Shown here: positions 55,511 through 63,964 of the stretch, one piece after another
Layout: every line of letters starts with the position of its first letter
Numbering within the stretch: position 1 is the first letter of the stretch
Source of the DNA: Rhizobium rhododendri
GTDB lineage: Bacteria; Pseudomonadota; Alphaproteobacteria; Rhizobiales; Rhizobiaceae
Direction: 5' to 3'
Assembly: GCF_007000325.2 (NCBI RefSeq)
Contig: NZ_CP117267.1
Span: 186,001 to 250,000 of the forward strand
DNA: 64,000 nt
Notes under the pieces: model-generated
Databases searched by the model: none
What the model was told of the DNA's origin: nothing
Seen by the model: only the letters and a program-made list of their open reading frames with translations
Made by a program: the position numbers and the translations under genes

Positions 55511-56110
55511 GTGGCTATTTCGCCCCCCAGTGATTTGGTCCTGGATGTTGTAAGAGCAGCCGACCCGACAGACCTGCAGGCAGCGCAGGCCAAGCTTCAG
55601 GCCAACCGCGCAGCCTTTGCCGCCACCAGCCTTGCAGAAGCCGGAAACGGCTTTGCGTCGACGGTCGACGTTCTGAACAAGGCCGGCACGCAGGCGGGTC
55701 TCGCCAATGCCAACGAACGATCGACGACGGGCAAGGTGCCTGCCGCCTATCAGAAGTTCGAGGCCATGGTCCTCCAGAATTTCGTCAAGAACATCCTGCC
55801 AAACAGCGACACGCTCTACGGCAAGGGTACTGCCGGTGAAATGTGGAAGGGCATGATGGCCGAACAGCTCGGTAACACCATGGCCAAGGATGGCGGCGTC
55901 GGCATCGCAGCGAAGATGTACCACGAGCAGCTTTCCAAGACCCGGGGAACCGGCGCCGACCACGTCGAGACGAGCGACAACGACAAGCGGCAGGCACTCA
56001 GCATGATCGACGACTTCGAGCGCAAGACGTTCGGAACGCCGTCGGCAGAAAACGACAATACCGGTACGACCGTGACCAATCAGGATTCCCTGACGTCGCA
56101 GAAAGTGTAA
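55511..56110 (+). CDS. flgJ: Rod-binding protein (FlgJ N-terminal type)
   Basis: The 199-residue protein has the rod-binding domain at about 80-140 (YQKFEAMVLQNFVKNILPNS; GEMWKGMMAEQLGNTMAKDG). There is no C-terminal muramidase domain; enteric FlgJ has about 313 residues. The likely start is GTG at 55511 with AAAGGA upstream; the frame open inside the FliJ-like gene is not used. It probably caps the growing rod, with the transglycosylase at 44842 supplying the cell-wall cutting. Confidence 0.82.
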   Translation: MAISPPSDLVLDVVRAADPTDLQAAQAKLQANRAAFAATSLAEAGNGFASTVDVLNKAGTQAGLANANERSTTGKVPAAYQKFEAMVLQNFVKNILPNSDTLYGKGTAGEMWKGMMAEQLGNTMAKDGGVGIAAKMYHEQLSKTRGTGADHVETSDNDKRQALSMIDDFERKTFGTPSAENDNTGTTVTNQDSLTSQKV

Positions 56111-56123
56111 GTGGGGCAAGGCT

Positions 56124-56492
56124 ATGGAAATTATTTCGAACGACTACCGGATCAAGTCTGTCCTGGGCCGGCTGGAACTGATCATCGACAACGAGAACAA
56201 CCGCATCGGCAAGGACGCGGAATTCGATCTCAAAGTCTCCAACGCCCACAAGAGCCGTTGCCTTTATGAACTGTCGATGCTGTTTCGCGATACCGACCCC
56301 GCTGAAATGGCAGCTGCCCACATCGAGCAGCTGCACGGCCTGAAGAAGAAGCTGGTGCTTAACGCGCGTCGCGTCGAAGCCCATCTGGAAGCCGTGCGCG
56401 CTGTGGCTGAAATTCTGAAGAATGCCGTGCAGGATGCCGATGCAGACGGCACCTATTCCCAGGAACAGTTCGCGGTGCGTCAGGCAGGATGA
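56124..56492 (+). CDS. FlgN-like flagellar chaperone (candidate)
   Basis: The 122-residue helical protein (RIKSVLGRLELIIDNENNRI; LHGLKKKLVLNARRVEAHLE) has the size and pattern of FlgN-type export chaperones for FlgK and FlgL. The LIIDNENNRI stretch near the N-terminus is reminiscent of the LLxxExxxL segment of FlgN. It is placed between the rod-binding protein and a FliL-like protein and overlaps the latter by 4 bases. Confidence 0.6.
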   Translation: MEIISNDYRIKSVLGRLELIIDNENNRIGKDAEFDLKVSNAHKSRCLYELSMLFRDTDPAEMAAAHIEQLHGLKKKLVLNARRVEAHLEAVRAVAEILKNAVQDADADGTYSQEQFAVRQAG

Positions 56493-57034
56493 TCAAGCTC
56501 GTCGCCACAGGCCTTTGGGTGTGCGTCGTCACCTTGGTGGCGGTCTACTTTTCCATCCAGATGGCGACAGCCCCGGCCGCAAGCCCGGATGCCAAGCCTT
56601 CTGCCAAGGAATTCGTCAAGGGCGAGTCGATCAATGTCCCGATCATTGGCGACACAGGCGTCAGCGGCTATTTCATCACCAAGATTTCCTACATGATGGA
56701 CAAGGACAAGGCGAAGGATCTCGAAACACCTTTGCCGGCCCTGACGACGGATGCTTTGTTTACGCTGCTGGTCGGCAACAAGATGATCGATATGTCAAAG
56801 CCGAAGGCGTTCAATGTCGAAGCCTTTCGCGACGAGATCAAGAAGAACCTGAACGGCCATCTGGGCGGCGAGTATGTCGACAGCGTGGTGATCGAGCAGC
56901 TCGACTATCTCTCCAAGGACGAGGTGCGCGCCAACGAGGGCGCGCCTGTCAAGAAAAACATGAAGACGGTACCGATTGTCCCACCGGAAGCCCCGCCCGG
57001 CGGCGACGCGGTGAAGGCTGAGAAAACGCACTAA
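56489..57034 (+). CDS. Single-span periplasmic protein, FliL-like
   Basis: The 181-residue protein has an N-terminal TM helix (about 4-25) and a periplasmic domain. A section at about 90-150 (TTDALFTLLVGNKMIDMSKP; FRDEIKKNLNGHLGGEYVDS) follows the order of elements in the FliL C-terminal domain. The Pro-rich tail is low in complexity. It is the last gene of the flagellar block. A FliL paralogue is a reasonable guess, not proof. Confidence 0.6.
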   Translation: MIKLVATGLWVCVVTLVAVYFSIQMATAPAASPDAKPSAKEFVKGESINVPIIGDTGVSGYFITKISYMMDKDKAKDLETPLPALTTDALFTLLVGNKMIDMSKPKAFNVEAFRDEIKKNLNGHLGGEYVDSVVIEQLDYLSKDEVRANEGAPVKKNMKTVPIVPPEAPPGGDAVKAEKTH

Positions 57035-57170
57035 AACAGCGCGCTAATCGTGGAAAGTCGCTTGCCGCGGCCGACTGTTAACCTTTTCTTTCCTATCAAA
57101 ATTTACAATCGGTTAATCATCCGAAGTTGCCGCCGATTGATCGACGGTCCTGTGCGCGAGATCGGCCGTC

Positions 57171-59096
57171 ATGGTACAGAGCGATTTTAATAACAGAGTG
57201 TTCCAGTCCGACAACGACCGGATCGACACTACTCCCGACCGCCGCCAATCCGGGCTGAGCCAGGCCGAATTGCTGGATTTCCTGCAGCGGTCCCTGGCTG
57301 GCGAACCTTTTCCCGTTTCCGCTCCTGGTGCCCGCACTGCGCCGGAAGCGACAGTGCCGCTTGCCCTGCGGATTCGGGAAATCCTGCGCACCGATGACAG
57401 CCGACCGGCTGCTCCGGAGATGGACGAACCGGCTCAATCCATGGCGATAGACGAGCCAGCGCCCGTTCAGCCTGCGTCGGCCGAATCATCAGCGGTGGAT
57501 GCCGCGTATTTCGACGCCGATTTGCAGCCCCCGACCGAGTACTCTCCGTCGCTCTCCGAGCCGCAAAAACGCGCAGCCATTTCCTGGGGATCTGCAGCCT
57601 TCATCCTCGCGGTCACGGCCGGAAGTGCTCTCGTGCCGACGATGCTTGCGACCCCGCCACACTACGCCGCCCAATCCCGCCTGCAGTTTCTGGGCGCTGC
57701 CCGCACCACGCCCGGCTTCATGGACGCGACCCTCCAGCGGATCACCTCGCAGCATGCGCTGGCCCAGGTCGTGACGCGCCTGAAACTGGATCACGATGCG
57801 GAGTTCAGCGGCGGAAAGGCGACGGCCTATAGCGTCATCAGGGACCTCTTCACCGACAGCGGTGCTGCAGCCGACAGTTTTTCACGCGCCCAGCTTGCCC
57901 TCAAGCAAAGACTGACCATCGCTCCCGATCTGCAATCTGGCGCCATTGCGCTTGTGGCGCGGTCGGAAGATCCGGCAAAGTCTGCCCGCATCGCCAACCT
58001 TCTTGCCGACATCGCCGTCCGCGACGCCGCGACCAATCCTTTGGCTTCAGTGCCCGGCGCGGCTGAGCTTGCGCTCGAAAGCGACCGCAAGCGTTTCGAC
58101 GACGCGACCTCCGCCCTTGCGAATTTCAAAGCGGCTGCCGGTGACGAGAAGATAGCCGCCGCGACCGATCTGATGGCCAGCCGCGAGGCTCTCGGCAACC
58201 GGCTTGCCACGGCAAACGCTGCAGTCCAGGCAGCTTCCATCCGCCTGACAGCGGCCAAATCTGTCAGGATGGCCGACGTGCTCGATGGTGCGATCTCCCC
58301 AGACCTCGGCTCGCCTGCAGCGCTCGAAGACCTGCGCAATCGCTATGCAGCGGCGAGGAGCACGCTCAGTCAGTTGTCGACGCAGCTCGGCCCGCGCCAT
58401 CCGCGCCTGATCGCGGCTCAGTCGAGCATCGATACCCTGGGGGCGTCGATCCTTGCCGAGATCCGCAAACTGGTGGTTGCCAGCGACGCCGAAGTCAAGA
58501 CGACCACGACTGAGGTGAAACAGTTGAAGGATCGCCTCGCCGAACTCGATGGCCAGAAGGTCGATGTCGATCTCGAGGCATTCCGCCGGTTGCAGGAGAA
58601 TGTCGAGACCGCCCGGCAGGCCTATGATGCGGCACTCACGGCATCTGAAGAAACAGCCCCGCAATCGAAGCCCTCCGAGGTTCCGCTGGCGCTGACCACA
58701 CCTGCCGTGCCTGCAGCAACACCCATCGATGACGATATGACATGGCGGAGCCTTCGCAGCGCGCTCGGCGGTCTTGCCATCGCGCTGGCGCTCGTGGCCG
58801 CCCGTCTGCTGGTCCGGAGATCGTTCCGACGCCCGTCGGACGACCATCACGCCGTCGATTTCGATAAGGTCGATCTACTGGTGGATTTTCCTCAGGATCA
58901 GGCGCCGGTTCGGGTGCCGCTGGATCAGCCGCAGAAACGTTTTGACGCCAGTGTCGCTGTTGCCAACGACCGCCTGGAACCGGTTGCCGGGCGCACAGAG
59001 CCTGAAACAGCACTGGCCGCAATCATCGATGATGTGGCCTTGCTGCGCGAAAGGGTCGCCAACTACGCTTCGCGGCGCCAGGCCGCTGGCCGCTGA
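57171..59096 (+). CDS. Wzz/GumC-like polysaccharide co-polymerase protein
   Basis: The 641-residue inner-membrane protein has a disordered cytoplasmic N-terminus (1-130), TM1 (about 135-155), a long periplasmic part with Wzz-like start (HYAAQSRLQFLGAARTTPGF) and coiled coils (about 290-510), TM2 (about 548-568), and a 75-residue cytoplasmic tail. No Walker A or Tyr-rich kinase domain is present. Such proteins set polysaccharide chain length or help export. No glycosyltransferase or polymerase genes adjoin it, so its substrate is unknown. It is preceded by an AT-rich 136-base promoter region. Confidence 0.75.
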   Translation: MVQSDFNNRVFQSDNDRIDTTPDRRQSGLSQAELLDFLQRSLAGEPFPVSAPGARTAPEATVPLALRIREILRTDDSRPAAPEMDEPAQSMAIDEPAPVQPASAESSAVDAAYFDADLQPPTEYSPSLSEPQKRAAISWGSAAFILAVTAGSALVPTMLATPPHYAAQSRLQFLGAARTTPGFMDATLQRITSQHALAQVVTRLKLDHDAEFSGGKATAYSVIRDLFTDSGAAADSFSRAQLALKQRLTIAPDLQSGAIALVARSEDPAKSARIANLLADIAVRDAATNPLASVPGAAELALESDRKRFDDATSALANFKAAAGDEKIAAATDLMASREALGNRLATANAAVQAASIRLTAAKSVRMADVLDGAISPDLGSPAALEDLRNRYAAARSTLSQLSTQLGPRHPRLIAAQSSIDTLGASILAEIRKLVVASDAEVKTTTTEVKQLKDRLAELDGQKVDVDLEAFRRLQENVETARQAYDAALTASEETAPQSKPSEVPLALTTPAVPAATPIDDDMTWRSLRSALGGLAIALALVAARLLVRRSFRRPSDDHHAVDFDKVDLLVDFPQDQAPVRVPLDQPQKRFDASVAVANDRLEPVAGRTEPETALAAIIDDVALLRERVANYASRRQAAGR

Positions 59097-59214
59097 ACAA
59101 GTCTTCCCGCCGTCTTGCAAATATCGTGTTTTGACATCATAGGGCGTAGACAGGCAAATCCCCGCTGCAGGGCAGGGCTAGATTGCCGCGGCATCGATAT
59201 CCGGGAGAATACGC

Positions 59215-60114
59215 GTGGCGACAGTAATCGACGGCAAGCAGGTGGCGGCATCGGTCATCGAGGCCGTGAAGGCGGCTGCATCCGTATTGGCAACGGAAAC
59301 CGGCAAAAAAACCGGCCTTGCGGTCGTGATCGTCGGTGACGACGCCGCCAGCCACACCTACGTCGCCGCCAAGAGCCGCATGGCCAAGGAATGCGGCTTC
59401 AATTCAATCCAGCATACCTTGCCTCTGGAGACGAGCCAGGACGAACTCGCAACCCTGGTTTCAACTCTCAATGCAGATCCGGCCATCGACGGCATCCTGG
59501 TGCAGCTGCCCTTGCCGAAGCACCTGGATTCGGACGCGATCATCCAGTCTATCCTGCCTGAAAAAGATGTCGACGGCCTGCATGTCGTCAATGCTGGCAA
59601 GCTCGCTACCGGCGATCTCGCGACAGGACTGATCTCTTGCACGCCAGCCGGCGCCATGCTCTTCGTCCGCCAGACCCACGGTGACGATCTGTCGGGTCTC
59701 AATGCCGTGGTCATCGGTCGCTCCAATCTGTTCGGAAAGCCAATGGCCCAGCTCCTGCTCAATTCCAATGCGACGGTGACCATCGCTCATTCGCGCACGA
59801 AGGATCTGGCCACCGTCTGCGCCCGCGCCGATATCCTTGTAGCGGCCGTCGGCCGGCCCGAGATGGTCAAGGCCGATTGGGTGAAGCCGGGCGCGACGGT
59901 GATCGATGTCGGCATCAACCGCATTGCCGCACCGGAGCGCGGCGAGGGCAAGACCCGATTGGTCGGCGATGTCGCCTTTGCCGAATGCGCCGATGTCGCT
60001 GATGTCATCACACCCGTTCCCGGCGGTGTCGGCCCGATGACGATCGCCATGCTGATGGCAAATACGGTGATTGCCGCCTATCGCGGCGCCGGCCGGACCG
60101 CGCCGACATTCTAA
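59215..60114 (+). CDS. folD: Bifunctional methylenetetrahydrofolate dehydrogenase/cyclohydrolase FolD
   Basis: The 299-residue enzyme interconverts 5,10-methylene-THF and 10-formyl-THF with NADP+. Catalytic Tyr49 and Lys53 are in [16 protein letters not shown]; also present are [10 protein letters not shown], the Rossmann motif [12 protein letters not shown] and the [10 protein letters not shown] signature. The start is GTG at 59215 with a GGGAGAA ribosome-binding site. It is convergent with aglR, with 7 bases between. Confidence 0.95.
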   Translation: MATVIDGKQVAASVIEAVKAAASVLATETGKKTGLAVVIVGDDAASHTYVAAKSRMAKECGFNSIQHTLPLETSQDELATLVSTLNADPAIDGILVQLPLPKHLDSDAIIQSILPEKDVDGLHVVNAGKLATGDLATGLISCTPAGAMLFVRQTHGDDLSGLNAVVIGRSNLFGKPMAQLLLNSNATVTIAHSRTKDLATVCARADILVAAVGRPEMVKADWVKPGATVIDVGINRIAAPERGEGKTRLVGDVAFAECADVADVITPVPGGVGPMTIAMLMANTVIAAYRGAGRTAPTF

Positions 60115-60121
60115 AGCAACG

Positions 60122-61147
60122 TCAGGAGGCTGGTGCGGCCCCCGTGGATGCGCGCACGATAAGTTCGGCCTTCCAGAGTTCGTGTTCAGGGTAGGGGCCC
60201 TGGTTCTTGATCCCGCCGATCAACCGCTCCGCGACGCGGACGCCGGCTGCCCGCAGCGATGAACGGGTGGTCGTCAGCGGCACCGAGAAATTCTCCGGCT
60301 TCAAGAGCGCCAGCACGTCGTCATGGGCAATCAGCGAGATATCCTCGCCGAGCCGGAGGCCGGCCTGATTGACAGCGCGGATCGCACCCAGCGCCAAAAC
60401 GGTGCTGGAACAGAGGATGGCTGTCGGTCTTTCCGTCATCTGCAGGAAACGCTCCATTGCCACAAAGCCCTGTTCGTCGGTCATCGGCGTGTTGCTGACA
60501 GAGGTCTCGTCAAGCATCAGGCCGCGTTCGGCGAGCGCCGCGACCACGCCGTTTTGACGGCGCATGGCGAAGTCGAGATGGGCCGGCCCGTTCATCAGCG
60601 CGAACCTCCGATGCCCGAGTTGCAGCAGCAGCCGTGCCGCATCGTAAAAGGCGGCCTCGTTGTCGATGTCGACGAACGGGTAGTCAGGCTCGCTGCCGAA
60701 CGAGCGCCCGTGTACAACGAAAGGAATCGACAGCGATTTCAGCATGACGACGCGCGGATCATCGGCCCGCATATAGGCGACGAACAGCGCATCGACGTTG
60801 CCACTGACCGCCAGGCGCCGCAGGGCCGCCACTTCATCCTCCGGATGCGCCGGCATGATGACGAGGTGAAAATCGTGCCGCAGCGCCTCCTCGCCAAGCC
60901 CCGTGAGAAATTCTCCGAAATGCACGTCGGACGGATGTCCGGGCGCTGTCGGCATGACGAGCCCGATCGAGCCCGCCTTGCCCGTGGCTAGCCGTTGCGC
61001 CGCCGTGTTCGGTCGATAGCCGGTGTCGCGGACAGCGGCCAGCACCCTTTCGCGTGTCTCGCGGCTGACTTCCGGGTATCCGTTAAGGGCGCGGCTGACA
61101 GTCGTCTGGGACAGGCCGAGCATTTGCGACAGCTGTTTCAGGTTCAC
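60122..61147 (-). CDS. aglR: LacI-type repressor of the alpha-glucoside operon AglR
   Basis: The 341-residue repressor has an N-terminal HTH (VNLKQLSQMLGLSQTTVSRA, LNGYPEVS) and a periplasmic-binding-like effector domain. The likely start is GTG at 61147 with GGGGAGG upstream, because the HTH begins directly there; the 27 extra codons open upstream look non-coding. It is divergent from aglE, with two AAAGCGCTTT palindromes in between. In S. meliloti AglR controls uptake of sucrose, maltose and trehalose via AglEFGK. Confidence 0.88.
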   Translation of the reverse strand: MNLKQLSQMLGLSQTTVSRALNGYPEVSRETRERVLAAVRDTGYRPNTAAQRLATGKAGSIGLVMPTAPGHPSDVHFGEFLTGLGEEALRHDFHLVIMPAHPEDEVAALRRLAVSGNVDALFVAYMRADDPRVVMLKSLSIPFVVHGRSFGSEPDYPFVDIDNEAAFYDAARLLLQLGHRRFALMNGPAHLDFAMRRQNGVVAALAERGLMLDETSVSNTPMTDEQGFVAMERFLQMTERPTAILCSSTVLALGAIRAVNQAGLRLGEDISLIAHDDVLALLKPENFSVPLTTTRSSLRAAGVRVAERLIGGIKNQGPYPEHELWKAELIVRASTGAAPAS

Positions 61148-61226
61148 ACCGATGACCTCCCCACGCGCATTCCATACAGTGGACAAAGGGCCACCCAAAC
61201 CCGGCAGCTCCGCCCAAACGCCTCCC

Positions 61227-61236
61227 AAAGCGCTTT
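61227..61236. promoter_or_regulatory. LacI-type operator near aglR
   Basis: AAAGCGCTTT is a perfect palindrome of the kind bound by LacI/GalR family proteins. It lies 80 bases before the aglR start and probably mediates autoregulation or looping with the operator at 61386. Confidence 0.65.
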
Positions 61237-61385
61237 CAATTATGATGTCTTTGCCATCCTTGACTCAAGAAAAATCGCGTCATATTTCGTTTATTCGATG
61301 TTGCAATGCGAGATTTCGCATCTGCAGTCGTCGTTTCGTAAAATCGCTTGACTCAAGAGAGCCGCAGTAGAATGAATTCGCAAGC

Positions 61386-61397
61386 CAAAGCGCTTTG
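61386..61397. promoter_or_regulatory. LacI-type operator upstream of aglE
   Basis: CAAAGCGCTTTG is a perfect 12-bp palindrome sharing the AAAGCGCTTT core with the site at 61227. It is 67 bases before the aglE ATG and directly after a TTGACT/TAGAAT-like pair at 61349-61374, so bound AglR would block aglE transcription. Confidence 0.7.
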
Positions 61398-61464
61398 AGG
61401 ATAGCGTGTCACTCGCTGTTTTGTGGGAGATGCTTTTGGATATTGTGACGGGAGGGAAAATCAC

Positions 61465-62826
61465 ATGAAGACATCATTTCTGATGAGCATTGCTTTGGCC
61501 GCAGTGATGGCCGGCTCCGTATCGGCCGCCGACCTGAAGTTTAAGCCGAATGAAGACTCCAAGTTCAACTGGAAGAGCTACGACACCTTCAAGACGGCCC
61601 ACGCCGATCTGAAGGGCCAGACGCTCACGATCTTTGGACCGTGGCGTGGCGAAGACGAAAAGCTGTTCGCCAGCGTTCTCGCCTATTTTACCGAAGCTAC
61701 CGGCATTGACGCGAAATACTCGTCGTCGGAAAACTACGAGCAGCAGATCGTCATCGACACCCAGGCCGGTTCGCCGCCGAATGTCGCGATCCTGCCGCAG
61801 CCGGGCCTGCTCGCCAATCTCGCCAGCAAGGGCTACCTGACGCCGCTCGGCGACGACCAGGCCAACTGGGTGAAGACCAACTACGGCGCCGGCGACAGCT
61901 GGGTCAGCTACGGCACCTACAAGGGTAAGGACGGCAAGGATGCCTTCTACGCCTTCCCCTACAAGGCCGACCTGAAGTCGCTCGTCTGGTACGTGCCGGA
62001 AAACTTCGAGGAAGCCGGCTATAACGTGCCGAAGACGATGGAAGATCTGATCAAGCTCTCCGACCAGATCGTCAAGGACGGCGGCGTGCCGTGGTGCATC
62101 GGGCTCGGATCGGGCGGCGCGACCGGCTGGCCGGCAACCGACTGGATCGAGGATCTGATGCTGCGCACGCAGTCTCCGACCGACTACGACAAGTGGACCA
62201 CCAACGAGCTGAAGTTCAACGATCCGAAGGTCGTGGGGGCTATCGAGGAATTCGGCAAGTTCGCCAAGAACGCGAAATATGTCGACGGTGGCGTTGCAGC
62301 CGTTGCCTCGACCGATTTCCGCGACAGCCCGAAAGGCCTCTTTTCGGTGCCGCCGAAGTGCTATCTGCACAAGCAGGCTTCGTTCATCCCGTCTTTCTTC
62401 CCTGAGGGAACGAAGCTCGGGCAGGACGCCGACTTCTTCTACTTCCCGCCCTATGCCTCGCATCCTGAGCTCGGCAAGCCGGTTCTCGGCGCCGGTACTC
62501 TGGCTGCGATCACCAAGGATTCGAAGGCCGCCCGTGCTTTCATCGAATTCCTGCAGACGCCTATCGCCCATGAAGTGTGGATGGCACAATCCGGCTTCCT
62601 GACGCCCTACAAGGCCGTCAACACCGGTGCCTACGCCAACTACACGCTGAAGAAGGAAGGCGAGCTTCTGACTTCGGCCACAGCCTTCCGTTTCGACGGA
62701 TCGGACCTGATGCCGGGCAAGATCGGCGCCGGCGCCTTCTGGACCGGCATGGTGGATTTCGTCGGCGGCAAGTCCGCACAGGCCTCGGCAGACGATATCC
62801 AGAAAGCCTGGGACGGCATCAAGTAA
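61465..62826 (+). CDS. aglE: Alpha-glucoside ABC transporter substrate-binding protein AglE
   Basis: The 453-residue periplasmic family-1 sugar-binding protein has a signal peptide (about 1-22, ending SVSAA), LTIFGPWRGEDEKLFASVLA near the N-terminus and the usual two-lobe pattern. The start ATG is 9 bases after GGAGGG; 14 open codons upstream are ignored. The place next to aglR and aglF and the divergent operators fit the S. meliloti agl system for sucrose, maltose and trehalose. Confidence 0.9.
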   Translation: MKTSFLMSIALAAVMAGSVSAADLKFKPNEDSKFNWKSYDTFKTAHADLKGQTLTIFGPWRGEDEKLFASVLAYFTEATGIDAKYSSSENYEQQIVIDTQAGSPPNVAILPQPGLLANLASKGYLTPLGDDQANWVKTNYGAGDSWVSYGTYKGKDGKDAFYAFPYKADLKSLVWYVPENFEEAGYNVPKTMEDLIKLSDQIVKDGGVPWCIGLGSGGATGWPATDWIEDLMLRTQSPTDYDKWTTNELKFNDPKVVGAIEEFGKFAKNAKYVDGGVAAVASTDFRDSPKGLFSVPPKCYLHKQASFIPSFFPEGTKLGQDADFFYFPPYASHPELGKPVLGAGTLAAITKDSKAARAFIEFLQTPIAHEVWMAQSGFLTPYKAVNTGAYANYTLKKEGELLTSATAFRFDGSDLMPGKIGAGAFWTGMVDFVGGKSAQASADDIQKAWDGIK

Positions 62827-62842
62827 GACCCTCATCTGAAAA

Positions 62843-62867
62843 GCCGCCGCCGGTATCCGGCGGCGGT
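62843..62867 (+). repeat. GC-rich stem-loop between aglE and aglF
   Basis: CCGCCGCCGG and CCGGCGGCGG form a 10-bp stem with a three-base loop, 17 bases after the aglE stop, without a T-run. Such elements often stabilise binding-protein mRNA and lower expression of the following permease genes. Confidence 0.65.
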
Positions 62868-62946
62868 CAGGATGGCCGCCAGCGTCGGGGAGGACGACGA
62901 TGGCGGCCGCCACAAGCAGCAATCAAATGCGCAAGGGGAGGGACTT

Positions 62947-63963
62947 ATGATCTGGCAGATCGCTTCGGCACTGGGCGCCGTGGTTCTGGGCGTCGCCGCC
63001 TGCGCCGCCTATTTCCTGTTTTCCAACAAGTTGCTCGATTTCGCATTCCCGGCCCGGGATGGCGACGACGTTTTCGTCGCATCACGCAATCTGCGGCGTC
63101 GCTCGATCATCCGCCCCTGGCTGTTCATCGGGCCGGCACTGCTGTTGCTGGTCGTCTATCTCGTCTACCCGGTCGTTGCCACGTTCATCCTGTCCTTCTA
63201 CGACAAGGGCGGCGAGCAATATGTCGGGCTCGCCAATTACCAGTGGGCAATCGGTGACCGCGAGTTCCACCAGGCCATTTTCAACAACATCCTTTGGTTG
63301 GCCGTCGTGCCGGCCGCCTGCACCTTCTTCGGCCTCGTCATCGCAGTGATGACCGACCGGATCTGGTGGGGAAATATCGCGAAAAGCATCGTCTTCATGC
63401 CGATGGCCATCTCCTTCGTCGGCGCCTCCGTCATCTGGAAGTTCATCTACGAATATCGTGGTGGCAACGACACCCAGATCGGCCTGCTGAACGCCATCGT
63501 GCAGTTGTTCGGCGGCACGCCTGAGGTCTGGATCTCCATTCCCTTCTGGAACAACTTCTTCCTGATGATCATCCTCATCTGGATCCAGACCGGCTTTGCG
63601 ATGGTCATCCTGTCGGCAGCCCTGCGTGGCATCCCGGAGGAGACCATCGAGGCTGCCGTCATCGATGGCGCCAACGGCTGGCAGATCTTCTGGAAGATCA
63701 TGGTGCCGCAGATCTGGGGAACGATCGCCGTCGTCTGGACGACGATCACCATCCTCGTGCTGAAAGTCTTCGACATCGTTCTCACCATGACCAACGGTCA
63801 GTGGGACTCGATGGTACTCGCCAACCTGATGTTCAACTGGATGTTCCGTGGCGGTGGCGACAGCGGCCGTAGCGCCGTTATCGCCCTCATCATCATGGTC
63901 GCCGTCATGCCGATCATGATCTGGAACGTCCGGCGCGCCAACCAGGAAACGGGAGAGCACTGA
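62947..63963 (+). CDS. aglF: Alpha-glucoside ABC transporter permease AglF
   Basis: The 338-residue inner-membrane permease of the MalF type has about seven to eight TM helices and the EAA loop (ALRGIPEETIEAAVIDGANG) that contacts the ATPase. The start ATG follows GGGGAGGGA; the frame open upstream is not used. It is one base before aglG. Confidence 0.9.
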   Translation: MIWQIASALGAVVLGVAACAAYFLFSNKLLDFAFPARDGDDVFVASRNLRRRSIIRPWLFIGPALLLLVVYLVYPVVATFILSFYDKGGEQYVGLANYQWAIGDREFHQAIFNNILWLAVVPAACTFFGLVIAVMTDRIWWGNIAKSIVFMPMAISFVGASVIWKFIYEYRGGNDTQIGLLNAIVQLFGGTPEVWISIPFWNNFFLMIILIWIQTGFAMVILSAALRGIPEETIEAAVIDGANGWQIFWKIMVPQIWGTIAVVWTTITILVLKVFDIVLTMTNGQWDSMVLANLMFNWMFRGGGDSGRSAVIALIIMVAVMPIMIWNVRRANQETGEH

Positions 63964-63964
63964 G

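Noticed and set aside
61474..62922. 482-residue open frame antisense to aglE
   Set aside because: No recognisable domain or ribosome-binding site; aglE fits a sugar-binding protein with signal peptide.
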